Shown here one piece after another: positions 10,271-22,786 of a stretch of DNA of 64,000 nucleotides. The position numbers and the translations under genes were made by a program. Location: NCBI GenBank assembly GCA_946811695.1, contig OX328125.1, forward strand, positions 36,756,734-36,820,733, in the 5' to 3' direction. The stretch comes from Gonocerus acuteangulatus (Eukaryota > Arthropoda > Insecta > Hemiptera > Coreidae). The notes under the pieces were generated by a model. That model was not told the DNA's origin, made no database searches, and was given only the letters and a program-made list of their open reading frames with translations. How positions within the stretch are numbered: position 1 is the first letter of the stretch; each line of letters begins with the position of its first letter.

Positions 10271-11716
10271 CAGGGTGATTCAGGTCTAAGTAGCCAAACT
10301 CTAGGAGGTGATTCTACACATAATTTCCAACAAAAAAGTTCATTTACAGTATGGTCCGATTCCGAGAGGAAAAAGGGCTATATCCTATTTTCTGTTTTTT
10401 AAGCATACTCATGTTTTTTAACGAATAACAAAATATTTCTCAAAAACTATTTAAGATCATTAAATTCTATTTATGCCATCATAAAATAGACAAAATTTAC
10501 TTTAAAAATACAGTAATTCAATTCACCAAAACCATTATTAAAAGATACTTTCTGGACGTCCAATAACGCACTTCTGTTTTTATCAATGAATCAGAGTTAA
10601 TACCAACAGCACGTGGTCGGTCACCCATTCAGGTACTGACCACGCCCGACGTTGCTTAACTTCGGTGATCTACGGGAACCGGTGTATTCAACATGGCTAT
10701 GGCCGTTGGCACAATCAGTATCACCTCCAAGTTAACGTATGGTACTGAATTTTGGACGAACATCATCTTCAGCCAATCCTGATTGCATTGGAAGACTTTC
10801 CACTTGCACATAGATTCTCCCCTCTAAATTTCTAGTCAAAACTGAGAATTAACATTTTTCCTCCCGCAATGTTTTGCACAATTTTTAGTTTTATTTCAAA
10901 TTTTATTTGAAAATATTTAAATTATGTGTAAATTTAGGATTACAATTATTCAACTACCCTGAAATGTTTTTGAATTCTCCCCTCTAAATTTCTTGTCAAA
11001 ACTGAGTGCCATATACATCATGTAAAAGATAAATCATTGAAAATTTATAAAACACAAAATGTTACATATCTCCCAAATGAAAAACTTTTCCAATTGTTTC
11101 TTTCAGTTACTTTTTATTGCTTCTGTACTGGACAATGGATACCCACAGTTTGGCCAATAAAAAATGAATAATTTTTAATTTCTTCATACAAGGTATTTGA
11201 AAGTAACAAAACTACAATACAAAGTAAGTTTTTTGTAAGTACAAAACTACAGCCAATCGTTCAATTTATCCCTCAATAAACCTCCACTTCATTTGCATGG
11301 ATTTAATGCTTACTAAATGTAGAAGTTTTTGTGTAAGTATTGAATCTGTAGTCCGTTAGGGGGCTGAGAAAAAAAAAAATCACGAAAAAACTCTGATTCA
11401 TTGATAAAAACAGAAGTGCGTTATTGGACGTCCAGAAAGTATCTTTTAATAATGGTTTTGGTGAATTGAATTACTGTATTTTTAAAGTAAATTTTGTCTA
11501 TTTTATGATGGCATAAATAGAATTTAATCATCTTAAATAGTTTTTGAGAAATATTTTCTTATTCATTAAAAAACATGAGTACGCTTAAAAAACAGAAAAT
11601 AGGACATAGCTCCTTTTCCTCTCGGAATCGGACCATACTGTAAATGAACTTTTTTGTTGGAAATTATGTCTAGAATCACCTCCTACAGTTTGGCTACTTA
11701 GACCTGAATCACTCTG
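10271..11716. mobile_element. Tc1/mariner-like non-autonomous element with long terminal inverted repeats
   Basis: The left arm (10271 to about 10599) and right arm (about 11389 to 11716) are near-perfect inverted copies over roughly 325 bp, starting CAGGGTGATTCAGGTCTAAG on the left and CAGAGTGATTCAGGTCTAAG (reverse strand) on the right. Both ends abut TA dinucleotides (10269-10270, 11717-11718), as expected for the IS630/Tc1/mariner group. The 790-bp centre has no transposase frame. It holds a 5S rRNA-derived block and a direct repeat of about 35 bp (10812 and 10974, 'CTCCCCTCTAAATTTCT'). Confidence 0.85.
10602..10710 (-). rRNA. 5S rRNA-derived sequence, internally deleted, inside a transposon
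   Basis: The reverse strand starts GCCAACGGCCATAGCC and ends ACGTGCTGTTGGT, the paired termini of 5S rRNA. It keeps the internal promoter blocks 'GAAGTTAAGCAACGTCGGGC' and 'GTCAGTACCTGAATGGGTGA'. It is 109 nt instead of about 119-120; the usual 'CTTGGGAAC' segment after GACCG is missing. It lies directly inside the left inverted repeat, so it is a captured copy and likely a pseudogene. The first T4 run downstream on the transcribed strand is about 60 nt away. Confidence 0.88.
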
Positions 11717-12066
11717 TATATTGAATGAATAGTAGGGACATAATTTTAATAAGATGATTATTAAGTGCATTAAAAATCATTTATTTCTTGCTCTCAGATG
11801 ATGACTTGAGAATGTTTTTCATAGTTCTATTAATTTTTTTTATTTTTATTTGTTTTTATAGATCTAATATGTTTCATAAGCATTATCTTATGAAGTTGCA
11901 AACATTTTTAATTTTATTTTTATAAGCTTTTCCATTGTATTGAAAATGTTAATAATTCTACATAAAAAGTTTTGTAACTCAAAACATTTAAACAAAAACA
12001 GTAATTGAACATTTAGAAACTTGTCAGTAATTGAATGTGTAATATTGGCCAATATTCAGTACACAA

Positions 12067-12336
12067 CATGGGTGTATATAGGAAATAGTTTCGGGAGGGG
12101 CTGGGAAAATTGGGGGGGGGGGGGGCTGAATCATTTCCGGGGTATGGAATATGAAAAATTTAGAGCTTGGAATAGTTTTAAAACGCTTAACTAAAACGCT
12201 ATTACACCTAAACTAACTATTTTTTATTAACTAAGTGATCTTATTTAATTTATTTTTAAGGTTTTTATGACACATTTTTACCTTCAAATGAAAATTTTGG
12301 GAGGGGCTGCAGCCCCCTCCCCCTCATACGCCCATG
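12067..12336 (+). mobile_element. hAT-type MITE with 8-bp target duplication
   Basis: Ends CATGGGTGTAT and ATACGCCCATG form imperfect inverted repeats. The flanks are identical 8-bp GTACACAA (12059-12066 and 12337-12344). Contains a G16 run. A second copy is at 25762-26000. Confidence 0.8.
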
Positions 12337-12344
12337 GTACACAA

Positions 12345-13765
12345 CTTAATTATGTATTTATTATTAGTTCATGATTTATATAGTTTTCATGATATTGTTG
12401 TTAGAAACTGAAATATATTATTTTTATATGCAATAGGTTGGAAATCTCCCGCAGAACATTTTGCGAAGCAATTTTGACATTGTTATCTTTTAAGCCTTAG
12501 GCACCTCAAACAGCACATAACCTTTTGTGTGCCTGTGATATGTTTTCTCCTTTATTAAAATAATAAAGAATACGATGGAAATTCACACTTAGAGCCTCTA
12601 TTTCAAATAGAATGTGAGGACTAAACTAAATATCGTATTGTTAAAATATTTACATGGAATTTTTAACAACAGTCACCTACTATTGAAATATGAAATTGCC
12701 GACCCAATCCTTTTTTTTTTTTTTTTTTTTTTTAATTTCCAACCTTGTAGATAATATATTCACATGAATTTCTTTTTGAATGTATATTATCTTTTTTGAG
12801 TCTCAATTTCATATTCAGTTTAGGGTGGCAATTTTTCCATTTTTTCCATGCATAAATAAATAATATGATTAAGAATTATTTTAGGGAATAAAATTGATGC
12901 CTTAATGATAATCGAGCTGATTCTAAATAAGGAAGGAAGAGGTTCTGATCAGCTAACGTTATTGGACATTTATTTAAAGAAAATTACATTTGAAAGAAAG
13001 TTCGTGGGGACGTAAAATCAAGCTTCCCAGAAGTAAAATGTTACCAAATCTCAGAAACTGAATCCCCCTCTTTTTTTCAATAAATTTCTCAAGACTTTCT
13101 TATCCTCTTGAATTGATTAATGTTATCTCCTCTTCGATCTAGGAATTATTGCATTGCTTTACCAACAGGCTAAACTGGCAGCCTTCAATTTGAACCTATG
13201 ACCTTGAACAAATAACATGTACTGTCAACTACGGTATTTCGAGAGACTGCTTAGTCACTTCCTTGGTCGAAAATATTAAATAAAAAATCCTGGTTAAAAA
13301 AATCAAAATTTTGGTGACGTTAGAAATCTTTCATTATTTTTTTATTATTATTAAGCTGACCCTTTATTTCAATCTTCCAATTTTGTTATAGGCAGGAGGT
13401 CAAAAAATAAGAACATTGTAAAACGTTTTAGTGAAGTTCTTATTTTTTGACCTTCCGTCTACAACAAAAATTCGATATTTTAGTTATGTATATTCCATAG
13501 AATTATTATTGAGAGGGTTCACCCGATATGGGTAGTAAAATGTTGGAATCAATTGTAATTTTCCTGGAGACTCGGAAATAACTTTCAGCTGCCATATCAA
13601 AAGGCTGTTTGAACATTTAGAGACCTCCTGATTATGTGTATCTTGGGAATTTAAATTACGACATAAGACTGTTTCTGACTATGCTAATTTAGTGTGTTAA
13701 TTTAGCAGCTAAGCTAGATTAACGCTGAGTAGTTTTGTAAATGCTTTACATTGAATTGCTCTTTT

Positions 13766-13828
<63 letters not shown>

Positions 13829-16492
13829 GTTAATAGCGTCCCACTTCACTACATCATGATTCATCCACTAATGATGCAACTGTGGGTATTGGATTCCTTA
13901 AATAGGCATTCTTACAGTTTTTTTTTTTTCCATTTCTTTATTAAAATTAACACGCCATGCTGATATTTGAAGTCATGTTGGGAGATTTCTTTGGTTCTAT
14001 TAGATGAATTATCTTGTCATGCTGAGATATGAAGCCTGGTAGTGTTATTGACTGCACCCGAGCTTAAAACAGAATATTCTGGGTCTAAATCTGGGTCTGG
14101 TAAATTAATTTTTTCTAAAAAATAAAGATTTTGAAATTAAATCTCTGGCAACGTATGCCATCCTTTGTATTAAACAGTGTTTTAACAAATCCTTACGTCT
14201 TATTTGCGACTGCATTTGTTGGAAATTAAAATCACTTTCAGTCATTCTCAAAGTGTTTGAGAAGAGCATCAGTAGTTCTTAGAACATCTGTTAATCTCAA
14301 TTTGTATCCACAGTTTCTCTGTTGTTGTTCCTTTATCACACTGTTGTTTTTTCTTTGTTGTGTCCCCTGTTCATCTAATGTACTATATGAGGCAGTAGTG
14401 AGAGTGCTTTTTGTTCAGTTTGAAATGTTTTGTTACTAAATTACTTGCCACATTACTTAATTACTATTAGTCTAAAAGATACTATGTTCTTGGTAGTGTA
14501 GAAAGAATATACATACATTAGATTAAAGATTTCTTTAATGATCTGCACTAACTTTTACCAATTCTCCAATATTCTTCAGTATTATATAAAATATGAATCT
14601 AGACATTTAATTTATTGCACATTCTTTATAGTTGCATTTTATGGAATTACTATTGTATATTAGCATATAATAACTGGAAAAAAAATGAATATGTTATATT
14701 TTGTTTTATTGTTATTTTCTTTTTGGCCTATTATAGAATGTTAAGTTGTAAGAATAAAATCATTTGGGTATTTCCTTAGAAACTGAAAGGCAATTTTACT
14801 AGTTCTGTTGTTTATATATTCTTATATTAGTTCTAATTAACTTAAAATGTATTAGGTATATGGATAAATAGAATCTTCATTTTTTCTTGTATTAAGAAAT
14901 TGTCACACTAACTTGCACAATATGTATGTCCCACAAAGAAAAAAAACTTTTGTGTTATCATTAAAAAGACACAATATTGAAAATTTCTTATTTTGTGTAA
15001 CAAAACTAGTAAAGGGTAGGTAGTATTTTTATTCATTAATTGGTTTGTATTGATATTGATACTGGTTATTGCATATGATTATATGATATTGATTATAGAA
15101 TATTTTTTGCTATTTTTTGAATTTTGTCTATATTAATTGAAGGATTTTGGCTGGACAAAAACATTGGCAGCATATGATTGCAAAGACTGACGTTTTAAGG
15201 TTTGCACCTTTTGTTTTTTCTATAACTATTTGTAGAATAAAATAAATGAACATTTATATTTTACTTCTCTGATAGAGTAGCTAAAATGCAAGGTGCTTGC
15301 TAGAGTGTAGTTTATAAAAATTCCAGTTGTTTTCTCATTTACTAAAATAACAATGAGGTCAATGTTGTAATATATATTCATTACTTGAGATTTCTCATTT
15401 ATTTAAACTGTTTTATTAAATACTTAGTGAAATAAAGTTTTGAGATATGTTTTCATAATATTTGTTTTATACATATACAACATATGTCTATGTTGTACAT
15501 ATACAAATGAAATTAAATAAGTAAGACACTTACAAAAATTATAGAATAAAAATCATTTAAACAACTCATTATTCATAAATGAGTAGCTTAGTACTTTGAT
15601 TTTTTTTTTTTTTTAGTTATTAAATTATTGTACAGTGTACAATAAATATTCGTTACATTTGCAGGTATTTAATTTTAAATAAAAATTTCTTATGCTTATT
15701 GGGTAATCAATTCTTTATGAAGTTTGTATTGGATTGGTTTATCTTCATGGAAGAGAATTGTAACAAAGTTACTGTTTTCTACTATGGTTATTTAAACATA
15801 ATGAGAAAATTAGAACAACTACTTTCCCGAGCTTAATTCCAAAACCTCATCAAAATAATCCTATCGTTTGTCAACTACTTTTGTTGTCCTTGAGCTTTTC
15901 TTATATTATTTTAGACTAATGTACATATTTATTTTATAAATGTTATGAGTAAAGTTTTTCATTTGTCTACATTTTATCTATTCATAAAAAAAAAAATTTT
16001 GTTGTGTTTTACATTTCAGACTTAATTTATTGAAACAAGCTTTATATTAATGTCAATTTTGACTTCATACAAATTCTTTATGACAACGTTCACACATTGT
16101 AATAGCTAAAAAAATTATGTTTTATTTTGTTGTTTCTTTTGAACTGTGAACCTTTTTTTAAATGCATTTATATATTTTATAATTTTTTTATTTAGAGTTA
16201 TTGATTTCTTTATTGTTTGTATTTCTTCATAAATCTTTAAATTTGTTTCTTGTGGTTAATTATTACAACAATTATAAATTTTAATGACTGTTAATTTGTG
16301 TAATTTCTTAAAATTAAAAAATCAAGTTGAAAATGTTTTCATTTTGTTTATATGGAAGAATCTACTCATATTTTCTTCTCATTGAAGTGGAAGTGAAAAA
16401 ACCTAGGACTCCTGAGATTCTAAAATATTTCAGTCATACATACGTTCAGTCATCATCGTTGATATATATTTATATATAAATCAGTCCCATAA
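12345..16492. other. Long AT-rich stretch without recognisable genes
   Basis: No exon signal found. It contains a poly(T) tract at 12711-12733, a hairpin at 13384-13467 (arms around 'GGTCAAAAAATAAGAAC', 32 bp each) and (AT)n at about 13771-13825. 14.2-16.4 kb is low-complexity AT sequence. Confidence 0.5.
13384..13467. repeat. Hairpin with 32-bp arms
   Basis: TTGTTATAGGCAGGAGGTC with its AT continuation is mirrored by GACCTTCCGTCTACAACAA. The loop is about 20 nt. Probably the remains of a fold-back element. Confidence 0.75.
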
Positions 16493-16712
16493 CAGGCCTC
16501 GAGGGCCCTGAGGGGCAGATACTATAGAGGTATCTGATTCATGACCATACACACACTAGGGAGATAGTGTGGTCAGTACTATGCTCCGGCCGCCTGATTT
16601 TCCCCTCGCTGCTTCAACTGCTAGAGTCAATAGCACCAAGGTACCCATTATTAAATTAATTAAAGGCTGGGTTGGCCTAGGGACGGTCAGGGGGGCCGAA
16701 TCTAACCCACAT
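16493..16712 (-). mobile_element. SINE family S4, 5'-truncated, with hairpin module
   Basis: Reverse complement of 41440-41663, including 'AGCATAGTACTGACCACACT', 'GGGCCCTC' and the hairpin variant (16607-16636). Followed by a (TA)n tract at 16717-16755. Confidence 0.8.
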
Positions 16713-16720
16713 ATGTACAC

Positions 16721-16754
<34 letters not shown>

Positions 16755-17184
16755 ATATAACAAAATATAAATACAAACACGTGCAGTTTTATTCGATTAT
16801 AATGATCCTACCCCTGATATCTCCAGTTTAGTAATCTCTATGGCCAAAAACCTCTTCTGATTCGGAAACAAGCTCTTAGGAAATTCAACAGCTGAATTAC
16901 AGGTTGTCTTTTATGCAAGGATGTTTTCCAACTTGGTACAGAATTGAATCACATATAGACCAGGTCGCATCTGTTTTGAGTGCGTTATTGAGAGGAAGCA
17001 AGCTAATTTTTGCGGGAATATCTTTGGAACAACTCATATAACAATAATTGATGTATGCGTAAATCAAAAAATTCCCCGAAAATATGTTTTTTATATATAT
17101 AAAGCAATTATGTTTTTTTTTTTTAACTTCTTTCATACATATAGGTAAAAGGCAAGAAAACAAATAAATAAAAGAGCACCGGTT

Positions 17185-17188
<4 letters not shown>

Positions 17189-17226
<38 letters not shown>
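17189..17226. repeat. Poly(A) tract of about 38 bp
   Basis: Homopolymer A run. The short Phe-rich reverse-strand frames through it are not genes. Confidence 0.9.
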
Positions 17227-17228
<2 letters not shown>

Positions 17229-17828
17229 AATGCGGTGAATAATTTGTGTAGCTGTTTTGCACAGAAGGGTGATGATGACCATGGGGTTCTTTCGCTCAAA
17301 AATACCACAAACTAACAAAAACAAAACATATCTCCAAAAGTATTCATGCTAGAGATTTTTCCAAGGTGTTAAAAGATTTGTAATAAAATTTCCTATAGAG
17401 TCCCATTATTTAGAAATGTTAATATTTATTTGTTTGCAAAACAACTATAAGAATGCAAAATTATAAAAAGTAGATATTTTTATATAATATATTTCAGCTC
17501 CTTAAAATGCATCCAGGACCTTCAAATTTCAGCAGTATAATGTCGATTATATCATAAAAAATCCTACCAAATTTTGTTTAAATCAGTTTGATAGTTTTGT
17601 GTTATAAATTTTGCAATTGAGCAAAAAAATTAATATTTTTCAAATTGTTGCAAAATCCAAACGATATGCTTTACATGTTTGAATTTTTTTTTTTTTTTTT
17701 TTAAATTCTAAGACATTCAACCTTACAAAAACATTTTACAGATTGAAAATCAGTCTATTTGGACGTCTTCGAGAATTTTTGTAATTTATTAAAATAATTT
17801 ATATTTAAATAACTTTTAAAAAAATCCT

Positions 17829-18035
17829 GAAACCGTCCAGTGGTTAACGTCTTTGATTGTTATACGGAAGATTCAGGATCGAGTCCTGCCTACTGGTGGT
17901 TGAGTTCTTTCATCTATAGGTCTGCTGAAAGAATTCCCTGTTCCGCCATGGGTGTCTAGGAAGGGTGACAACCTACAATTAGCCGGGATGCTGTACATTC
18001 CCTGCAGGATTCCTTTATATCGTCGATACAAAAGC
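17829..18035 (+). mobile_element. tRNA-like SINE, family S2
   Basis: Head 'AACCGTCCAGTGGTTAACGT' (A box) and 'GGATCGAGTCCTG' (B box), then a body 'CTGCTGAAAGAATTCCCTG' unlike the other families. One copy in this window. Confidence 0.55.
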
Positions 18036-18841
18036 AAACTAACGAATATGAAAAAATGCATCTTTCATTGCCCATCTTTAATAATTTCTTTAATATATTC
18101 TCCATAATAAATTACTCCATGTATCTGTTGTGATTTTGTAAGAACTATTTCTTCTCAATGGCAAACTGCTTTCAAATGCATTTATAAATTTTTAATCCGT
18201 TGTATTATTATTTAATAATAATAAAATTGATATAGCTCTGTTTTCACAATTGCTGAATAATCTTTACTTATTATAGTATTATTATTATCATTTATTTCAA
18301 TAGTATTTTATTTATTTTTTCTATATTTGTTCACCATTATAGTTATAGTGCTTATAGTTTAATCTCTTTCGTTTATTTATATGATTTTTCCCCCCTTTCT
18401 TTGCAAGACCTCAAATTTGTGTTTATCAGTATATAAGCAACTACTACTATTTAAAATATTGTGTATAAATAAAATAACTTGTTGATGATTTTTTATCTCT
18501 CGTGTACAATTTACATTATTTTCACTGATGTGGTGCTCCTTAAAAAGTAATTTTTTTATCAAATAAATTTAGTGTATCAATTCTGTCAACTCATAAATGT
18601 TGTATATATTAATTTATAATATTGATTTTTAAGAACTAACAATTTTTCTTATATTCTTCATATTTAGAATAACTTATTGATGACTAATGATCATTATTTT
18701 TACCGATATATTGTTTTTTAAAATATAAATATATATATGACATAAATATTAAAAAATATATTAAATATTAATATTATTACATAAACCTATCTACACAAAC
18801 GTAATCCAGATTTTTATAAAAACACGCTCAAATTCTCATAT

Positions 18842-18913
18842 AATAAAGAAAATTTGTGCTAATGGCCTCAGCAGCCGATGCACAAAAATTAAAAAGAGAG
18901 AATAAAGAAAATT
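18842..18913 (+). mobile_element. Hairpin-only retroinsertion 1
   Basis: The insert 18855-18900 is only 46 bp: TGTGCTAATGGCCTCAGC, AGCCGATGCACA, then an A-rich tail. It is flanked by 13-bp direct repeats AATAAAGAAAATT (18842-18854, 18901-18913). The base stem TGTGC/GCACA is fully paired, with changes on both sides relative to the CGGCGC form. The hairpin variant is closest to that inside SINE family S4. Confidence 0.75.
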
Positions 18914-19257
18914 AATTTTATTAATTTTGATTGGGGGAACTGATTTATAATGCATCAAAATAACAAAAACTCTTCATTTTGTTTATATTTTAGATATTTT
19001 AGTTCTTTAAATGGTTTTTAGTGTCTAAATGAATGTTGGATTGCCATCAATCACTAACCCTCACATGTTGCTTTATATGTCTCAGTAACCTGTTTCCAAT
19101 CCATGGGTGTCGGTTTTATTTCTCTGGCGCATTACTATGTGTGCAGAGTGGTCTATTGAAAGATCATTTATTAAATTTTTTAACGTCCTTTTATAAATAA
19201 CACAGATTTTTTAGATATACATAAATAACACATCGAGAAAAGGGTGATAATATGTCC

Positions 19258-19395
19258 TTTATCTACAGGTTACCGCCCTTTTCTAGCCATTTTTTCCAAA
19301 GAAAAGTCATGACCTCTAGAGGGAATCAAATCCACAATCTTAGCCACGAAGTTTTCACACCTTAACACTCACAATCATCGGACCTCCTAATAAAA
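19258..19395 (-). mobile_element. SINE family S3, partial
   Basis: Reverse strand contains the family head ('GTGAGTGTTAAGGTGTGA'), a decayed B box and 'AAAATGGCTAGAAAAGGGCG'. Matches the copies at 21266 and 21621. Confidence 0.7.
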
Positions 19396-19745
19396 GATTA
19401 AACCGTCGGAATATTATTTTTTTAAAAATAATAATGGACTACACTTCCATTACAGCATTGATAGTGGACTAAGGTAACAAGGAACTCAATTATTATAGAT
19501 GAGAATGTACATTCAGCAAAATGTAAATCTGTAAAGAATATACGTTTCATATTTCGTTTGTATCAAATTATCTATTCAGAGATTCAACAGACTTCAATTT
19601 AAATTCATAATTCATCTCATTAATTAATTTATCTGTGGGAACATGTTTCATTCATAGATAAGAACTTGTCATAGAGTATCTATAGAATCCATTGAGACAA
19701 ATACAGAACATCCTTTGGAGCCTTTTACTCATAGATAAAATCAAT
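19396..19745 (+). repeat. Upstream copy of a 350-bp direct duplication
   Basis: Matches 21880-22250 in order: 'TACATTCAGCAAAATGTAAA', 'TATCAAATTATCTATTCAGA', 'TCATTCATAGAT', 'GGAGCCTTTTACTC'. The second copy lies just upstream of the candidate promoter at 22.5 kb. Confidence 0.8.
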
Positions 19746-19925
19746 AAATAAAATATATACTTCATAAAATACATTGTTATAGCTAATTTTAATTGTTGAT
19801 TAACCAAATGCAAATTTTTTAGCCTTATTTGGAGTTTTATGCAGACTTCTTTGTCATTTTGCGCTTCAATGGTTCCAATGATTATTTTTTCATGTTTTTT
19901 AAAGAAACATATTTTTGTTAAGAAG

Positions 19926-20100
19926 AACCCATGGTCTAGTGGCTAACGCCTTAGATTCTCATCCGGGGGTTCAAGCCCCACCAGCGGCAGGAATTTTCTC
20001 ATCTCACGGCTCGTTGAGGTAATTCCTCGATGCACCAGGGATGTCAGCGCTAATGAACCAGAAGTCGGTGTGCAAAAAAAAAAAAAAATAAAAATAAGAA
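19926..20100 (+). mobile_element. SINE family S1 with poly(A)
   Basis: A box 'GGTCTAGTGGCTAACGCC', B box 'GGGTTCAAGCCCC', body 'GCGGCAGGAATTTTCTCATC', hairpin module (20047-20073, degenerate) and an A-rich tail. The head resembles a Glu- or Asp-type tRNA. Confidence 0.85.
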
Positions 20101-20570
20101 AATTTACACTCAATACCAGATACAAATTTCTGTATAATTATTATTAAGTAAGTATATTTACAATATGCACAAATTTTACAATAAAAGAAAATAAATGCAT
20201 AAGTTAGAGAGAGTATAGTAACATAATAATGATGTAATGATATATCAAAGGATAAAGATGTTCTACAATGACGGAAATATAGAAACTTAATACATAGTTT
20301 AGAAGTATACTAAAAATATTAGAAATTCAATTTAGGAAGATCACTTTAGGATATTACACGTTCTTGTTGTTAAACATCTTTAATATTATTTAAAGAATAT
20401 GTGTTCAGGTCTTCTATTTGTACCTTGATATTGTATTGTTATCATATTTACCTAACAGCCTAATTAAATTATTTTTATTTATATTGCATTGATAACATAA
20501 ATCCTTTTGCGCTGATTACGGATAAATGTTTTTATTTTTGATGTTTTCCGGTAGTGGGGTTGCTTAATTG

Positions 20571-20955
20571 CAGAAGGTAAAACAAAATTCGTCTTCCCAG
20601 AAAATTTCGTTATTTTGCACTAGGCCTTTGAACACATATGTGCCATCATGAGGTGCTAAAACAAAATAGAAACATGCATTAATATTATTAGACTCACACC
20701 TTAGTACATTTTTTATAGTATATTTCAAGGACAGTGTATAATTAAAATGTATAAGCCAAACGGTGACTATCTTTTAATTATACACTGTCCTTGAAATGTA
20801 CTATAAGCGATAAAAAGTATTAATGTTTTAAACCTATATGATATGAATGCATGTTTCTATTTTGTTTTTATCCCCTGATACGGCACATATGTGTTGGAAG
20901 GCCAAGTGCAAAATAAATAATATTTCTGGGAAGACGAATTTGGTTTTTCCTTCTG
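20571..20955. mobile_element. 385-bp fold-back element
   Basis: CAGAAGG at 20571 and CCTTCTG at 20949 start inverted arms of about 175 bp, meeting at a small unpaired centre (20745-20772). Matching blocks include 'TCGTCTTCCCAGAAA', 'CACATATGTG' and 'ATACACTGTCCTTGAAAT'. No coding content. Confidence 0.8.
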
Positions 20956-21265
20956 AAATGTGTTTTATGCTTATGATATTGGCAAGTGAATGAAGTTGTA
21001 TGATTTTTGTGGAAATTGGCTTTTTTTATTATACAGGGGTATTTATTTTGAATCACGTTACAATTGCTATAAGAAGTGTAGCTCCAGACTGGACAAGCAT
21101 AGGTGACAATTGGCCTAATGCATAATTTATATATAAGTGTTTTATTCTTTTCAGAAACAATGATTGGTTATTCAGTTTATAACATCCTTGAATGAACAAC
21201 TGATCCATGACCACGTTTAGCAACAGCATTTTCATCATTCCTAAGAAAATGTTTTTATTTCTTAC

Positions 21266-21477
21266 AGGAGGCCCGGTGGCCATGAGTATTAAGGCATGAG
21301 CACTTAGCACTCTCTGCCAAGGGTCGTGGGTTCGATTCCCACTATGTAGTGGTGGCTTTTATTTTGAAAAAAGAAAAAGCATCAGCCCTATCCTGGTTGG
21401 GAAAGGGTTGTAATTTAAAGGTAACCCATCCTAAAATTCGTAATTAATGATAATGAACGTTAAAATTTAAATGAAAT
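21266..21477 (+). mobile_element. SINE family S3
   Basis: tRNA-like head 'GGAGGCCCGGTGGCCATGAG' with B box 'GTGGGTTCGATTCCCACTA'. Body 'GGTGGCTTTT', 'CATCAGCCCTATCCTGG', and a tail ending 'GGTAACCCATCC...AATGAACGTTAAAATTTAAA'. The tail is not poly(A). Confidence 0.85.
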
Positions 21478-21620
21478 TATTTCTTACAAAATTCATTCAC
21501 CTTGGAGTGATGGGGTTTTATTTATTTTTTCCTTTGTAAGACATTTTTCTCTGAGGCATTTGCTGGAGAGAATAGAAATGATGTATTTATTCATGACAAG
21601 TTAACTATAACACAGGTATT

Positions 21621-21830
21621 GGAGTCCCAGTTGCCGTGAGCGTTAAGGTGTGAGCACTTAACACTCCGTGCCAAAGGGTCGTGGGTTCGATTCCCACTAG
21701 GGGTGGTGGCTTTTCTTTAGAAAAAAGGAAAGACATCGGCCCTATCCTGGCTAGAAAAGGGTGGTAACCTGCAGATAACCCGTCCTAAAATTCTTAGTTA
21801 ATAATAAATGGACGTTAAAATTTAATAATA
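21621..21830 (+). mobile_element. SINE family S3, second copy in direct orientation
   Basis: Same head, B box 'CGTGGGTTCGATTCCCACTA' and tail 'CTGCAGATAACCCGTCCT' as the previous copy. Confidence 0.85.
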
Positions 21831-21879
21831 AACAGGTATTTTCTTTTAAAATATAGATAGAAAAATATTAATAAGAGAT

Positions 21880-22250
21880 TAGGGCGGCAGAATATTATAT
21901 TTATGAAAACTAGGAATGGAATACACTTACTTACAGTTTTTAAAATAGGTAATGGAATTTAAAAAATCTATTATTACCGATGTAAATGTACATTCAGCAA
22001 AATGTAAATCTGTGAGAATAGACGTTTCATCTTTCGTTTGTATCAAATTATCTATTCAGAGGTTCAGCAGACTTCTATTAAAATTCATAATTCGTCACAT
22101 TAATTTTTTTTTTGAATTATAGTTTCTTTGGGATCACTTTTCATTCATAGATGAGAAATTGTCAAATGCATAGAGCATCTATAGAATCTATAGAGACAAG
22201 TAGAGAACAGCCAATCAGATACTCTGGAGCCTTTTACTCCAAGATGAGTC
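21880..22250 (+). repeat. Downstream copy of the 350-bp duplication, with CCAAT box
   Basis: Pairs with 19396-19745. This copy has an extra 'AACAGCCAATCAGATACT' segment (Y-box CCAATCAG at 22211-22218), absent from the other copy. It lies about 340 bp upstream of the candidate start site. Confidence 0.75.
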
Positions 22251-22439
22251 CAACATTATGAATGGAGTACAGGGGGGTTATCTTACACTTAAAACTAACC
22301 TAAAAACTAAGGCAGTATTGTTTGTAGAACCTTCTCACGTTTGTAGGACTTTTATTGTGAGAATTTTGGTTTAATTTAAACGTTTGGTAAAGGTTTTTAG
22401 AGAGGAATAGTGGTTTAAATAGTTTTCTGAGTGAGGATG

Positions 22440-22786
22440 AAAGCCGAAGGTTACACCCCTTAGATGTGGCGAATGGACGTGCCCCACTCGATTTCAGCTG
22501 ACTGCCGTACTCGCGGTAGTAAGGGTGGAAGAGTGGGGGGTGTGCTGTTCAGAGTCAGTTTGTTGTTGGCTGCCGACCCGGCTTGTCAAGCAACATGTTC
22601 AAGCGGCTCCCATCTCTCGTAGCTAGACACTCTCAAAGTCGCTTCGAATAGTCAAATCCATCGGCCTTTTTACAGAAGGAGGACTCAGTCTCGCCTCTCG
22701 GACATAGAGAAATAGCTCCCTCGATACACTAAATCCCTGTTTGTTTTTTTTGAAACATTCCGTCGAGTCGGATCTCCGAGAGAAAT
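22440..22786 (+). promoter_or_regulatory. Candidate promoter and 5' UTR
   Basis: G+C rises sharply against the AT-rich background. TCAGTT at 22555-22560 matches the arthropod initiator consensus. A 5' leader of about 230 nt follows. It contains a short upstream frame at 22595-22651 (CAACATG start, MFKRLPSLVARHSQSRFE, then stop), which could dampen translation. No TATA box at the right distance was seen. Confidence 0.45.
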
